Shown: in pieces, positions 63,190 through 64,000 of the stretch
Position numbering within the stretch: position 1 is the first letter of the stretch
How the letters are laid out: the number at the start of each line of letters is the position of its first letter
Source of the DNA: Ridgeia piscesae
Lineage: Eukaryota; Annelida; Polychaeta; Sabellida; Siboglinidae
Assembly (NCBI GenBank): GCA_025642075.2
Contig: JAODUO010000055.1
Coordinates: 202,501-266,500 of the forward strand
Direction: 5' to 3'
Length of the DNA stretch: 64,000 bases
The notes under the pieces: model-generated
Databases searched by the model: none
What the model saw: the letters and a program-made list of their open reading frames with translations, nothing else
What the model was told of the DNA's origin: nothing
Translations under genes and position numbers: made by a program

Positions 63190-64000
63190 TTAGCTCCCCC
63201 TAGTGATCCTGTAGGTCCCCCAGTGATCCTGTAGGTCCCCCAGTGATCCTGTAGGTCCCCCAGTGATCCTGTAGCTCCCCCAGTGATCCTGTAACTCCCC
63301 CAGTGATCCTGTAACTCCCCCAGTGATCCTGTAGGTCCCCCAGTGATCCTGTAGCTCCCCCAGTGATCATGTAGCTCCCCCAGTGATCCTGTGGCTCCCC
63401 CAGTGATCTGTAGTCCCCCAGTGATCATGTAGCTCCCCCAGTGATCCTGTAGGTCCCCCAGTGATCCTGTAGTCCCCCAGTGATCATGTAGCTCCCCCAG
63501 TGATCCTGTGGGTCCCCCAGTGATCCTGTAGCTCCCCCAGTGATCATGTAGCTCCCCCAGTGATCCTGTAGGTCCCCCAGTGATCCTGTAGTCCCCCAGT
63601 GATCATGTAGCTCCCCCAGTGATCCTGTAGGTCCCCCAGTGATCCTGTAGGTCCCCCAGTGATCCTGTAGCTCCCCCAGTGATCCTGTAGGTCCCCCAGT
63701 GATCCTGTAGCTTCCCCAGTGATCCTGTAGCTTCCCCAGTGATCCTGTAACTCCCCCAGTGATCCTGTAGCTCCCCCAGTGATCCTGTAGCTCCCCCAGT
63801 GATCCTGTAACTCCCCCAGTGATCCTGTAGCTCCCCCAGTGATCCTGTAGCTCCCCCAGTGATCCTGTAACTCCCCCAGTGATCCTGTAACTCCCCCCAG
63901 TGATCCTGTACTCCCAGGGTCCTGTAACTCCCCGTGATCCTGACTCCCGTGATCCTGTAACTCCCCCCAGTGATCCTGTAACTCCCCCAGTGATCCTGTA
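63190..64000. repeat. 20-bp minisatellite, about 40 copies, running off the window
   Basis: Units of CAGTGATCCTGTAGCTCCCC with GTAGGT, GTAACT and 18-to-19-base variants. The last 100 bases include truncated units. The array continues beyond the window edge. Confidence 0.98.

Overview
The window looks like nuclear DNA of an invertebrate animal, probably a protostome and possibly a lophotrochozoan such as a mollusc. Long introns, GT-AG exon borders, strings of microsatellites and minisatellites, and no compact operon-like coding all argue for an animal genome. The one gene I can name is a muscleblind (mbl/MBNL) RNA-binding protein gene on the minus strand. Its second zinc finger has the longer six-residue spacing with a Pro-Pro before the third Cys, as in insect muscleblind, rather than the vertebrate four-residue spacing. 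That is the main reason for the protostome guess.

Read on the minus strand from right to left, the gene shows: the start codon and finger 1 (43430..43630), finger 2 (26707..26880), a short linker exon (23697..23765), a possible micro-exon (23275..23310), a Met/Gln/Gly-rich linker exon (21787..21963), the exon with fingers 3 and 4 (20464..20742), the KRPA-type C-terminal exon (13381..13525), a Gly/Ala/Val-rich exon (11466..11605) with an alternative read-through end at 11328, and an exon carrying a fifth CCCH finger (8573..8657). Reading phases match at every junction (0-0-0-0-0-0-1-0), which strongly supports one transcription unit. The last exon ends in phase 1 at a good donor, so the gene should continue to the left, inside or beyond 1..8572. 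No exon was recognised to the right of 43.7 kb; that stretch probably holds 5' introns and untranslated exons, or intergenic DNA.

The left part (about 2.25 to 6.0 kb) is rich in CpG and carries GC boxes, several perfect CRE octamers, RFX X-box motifs and CACGTG sites. It resembles an unmethylated regulatory island or promoter. Elsewhere the window is mostly intron or intergenic sequence with an unusually dense set of tandem repeats: roughly 10 kb in some 30 arrays, by adding the intervals listed here. Many minisatellites have units of 31 to 34 bp. The long dinucleotide tracts are nearly all CA on the plus strand, so the muscleblind transcript would carry long UG repeats. Almost all long open frames in the window come from these arrays and are not genes.

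Regulatory sequence worth attention includes a dense run of YGCY (muscleblind-binding) motifs just downstream of the finger 3-4 exon, a cluster of five RFX X-boxes at 16.6 to 16.9 kb, eight scattered CTCF-like sites, one a perfect consensus match beside the start codon, and a 12-copy array in which each unit has an E-box.
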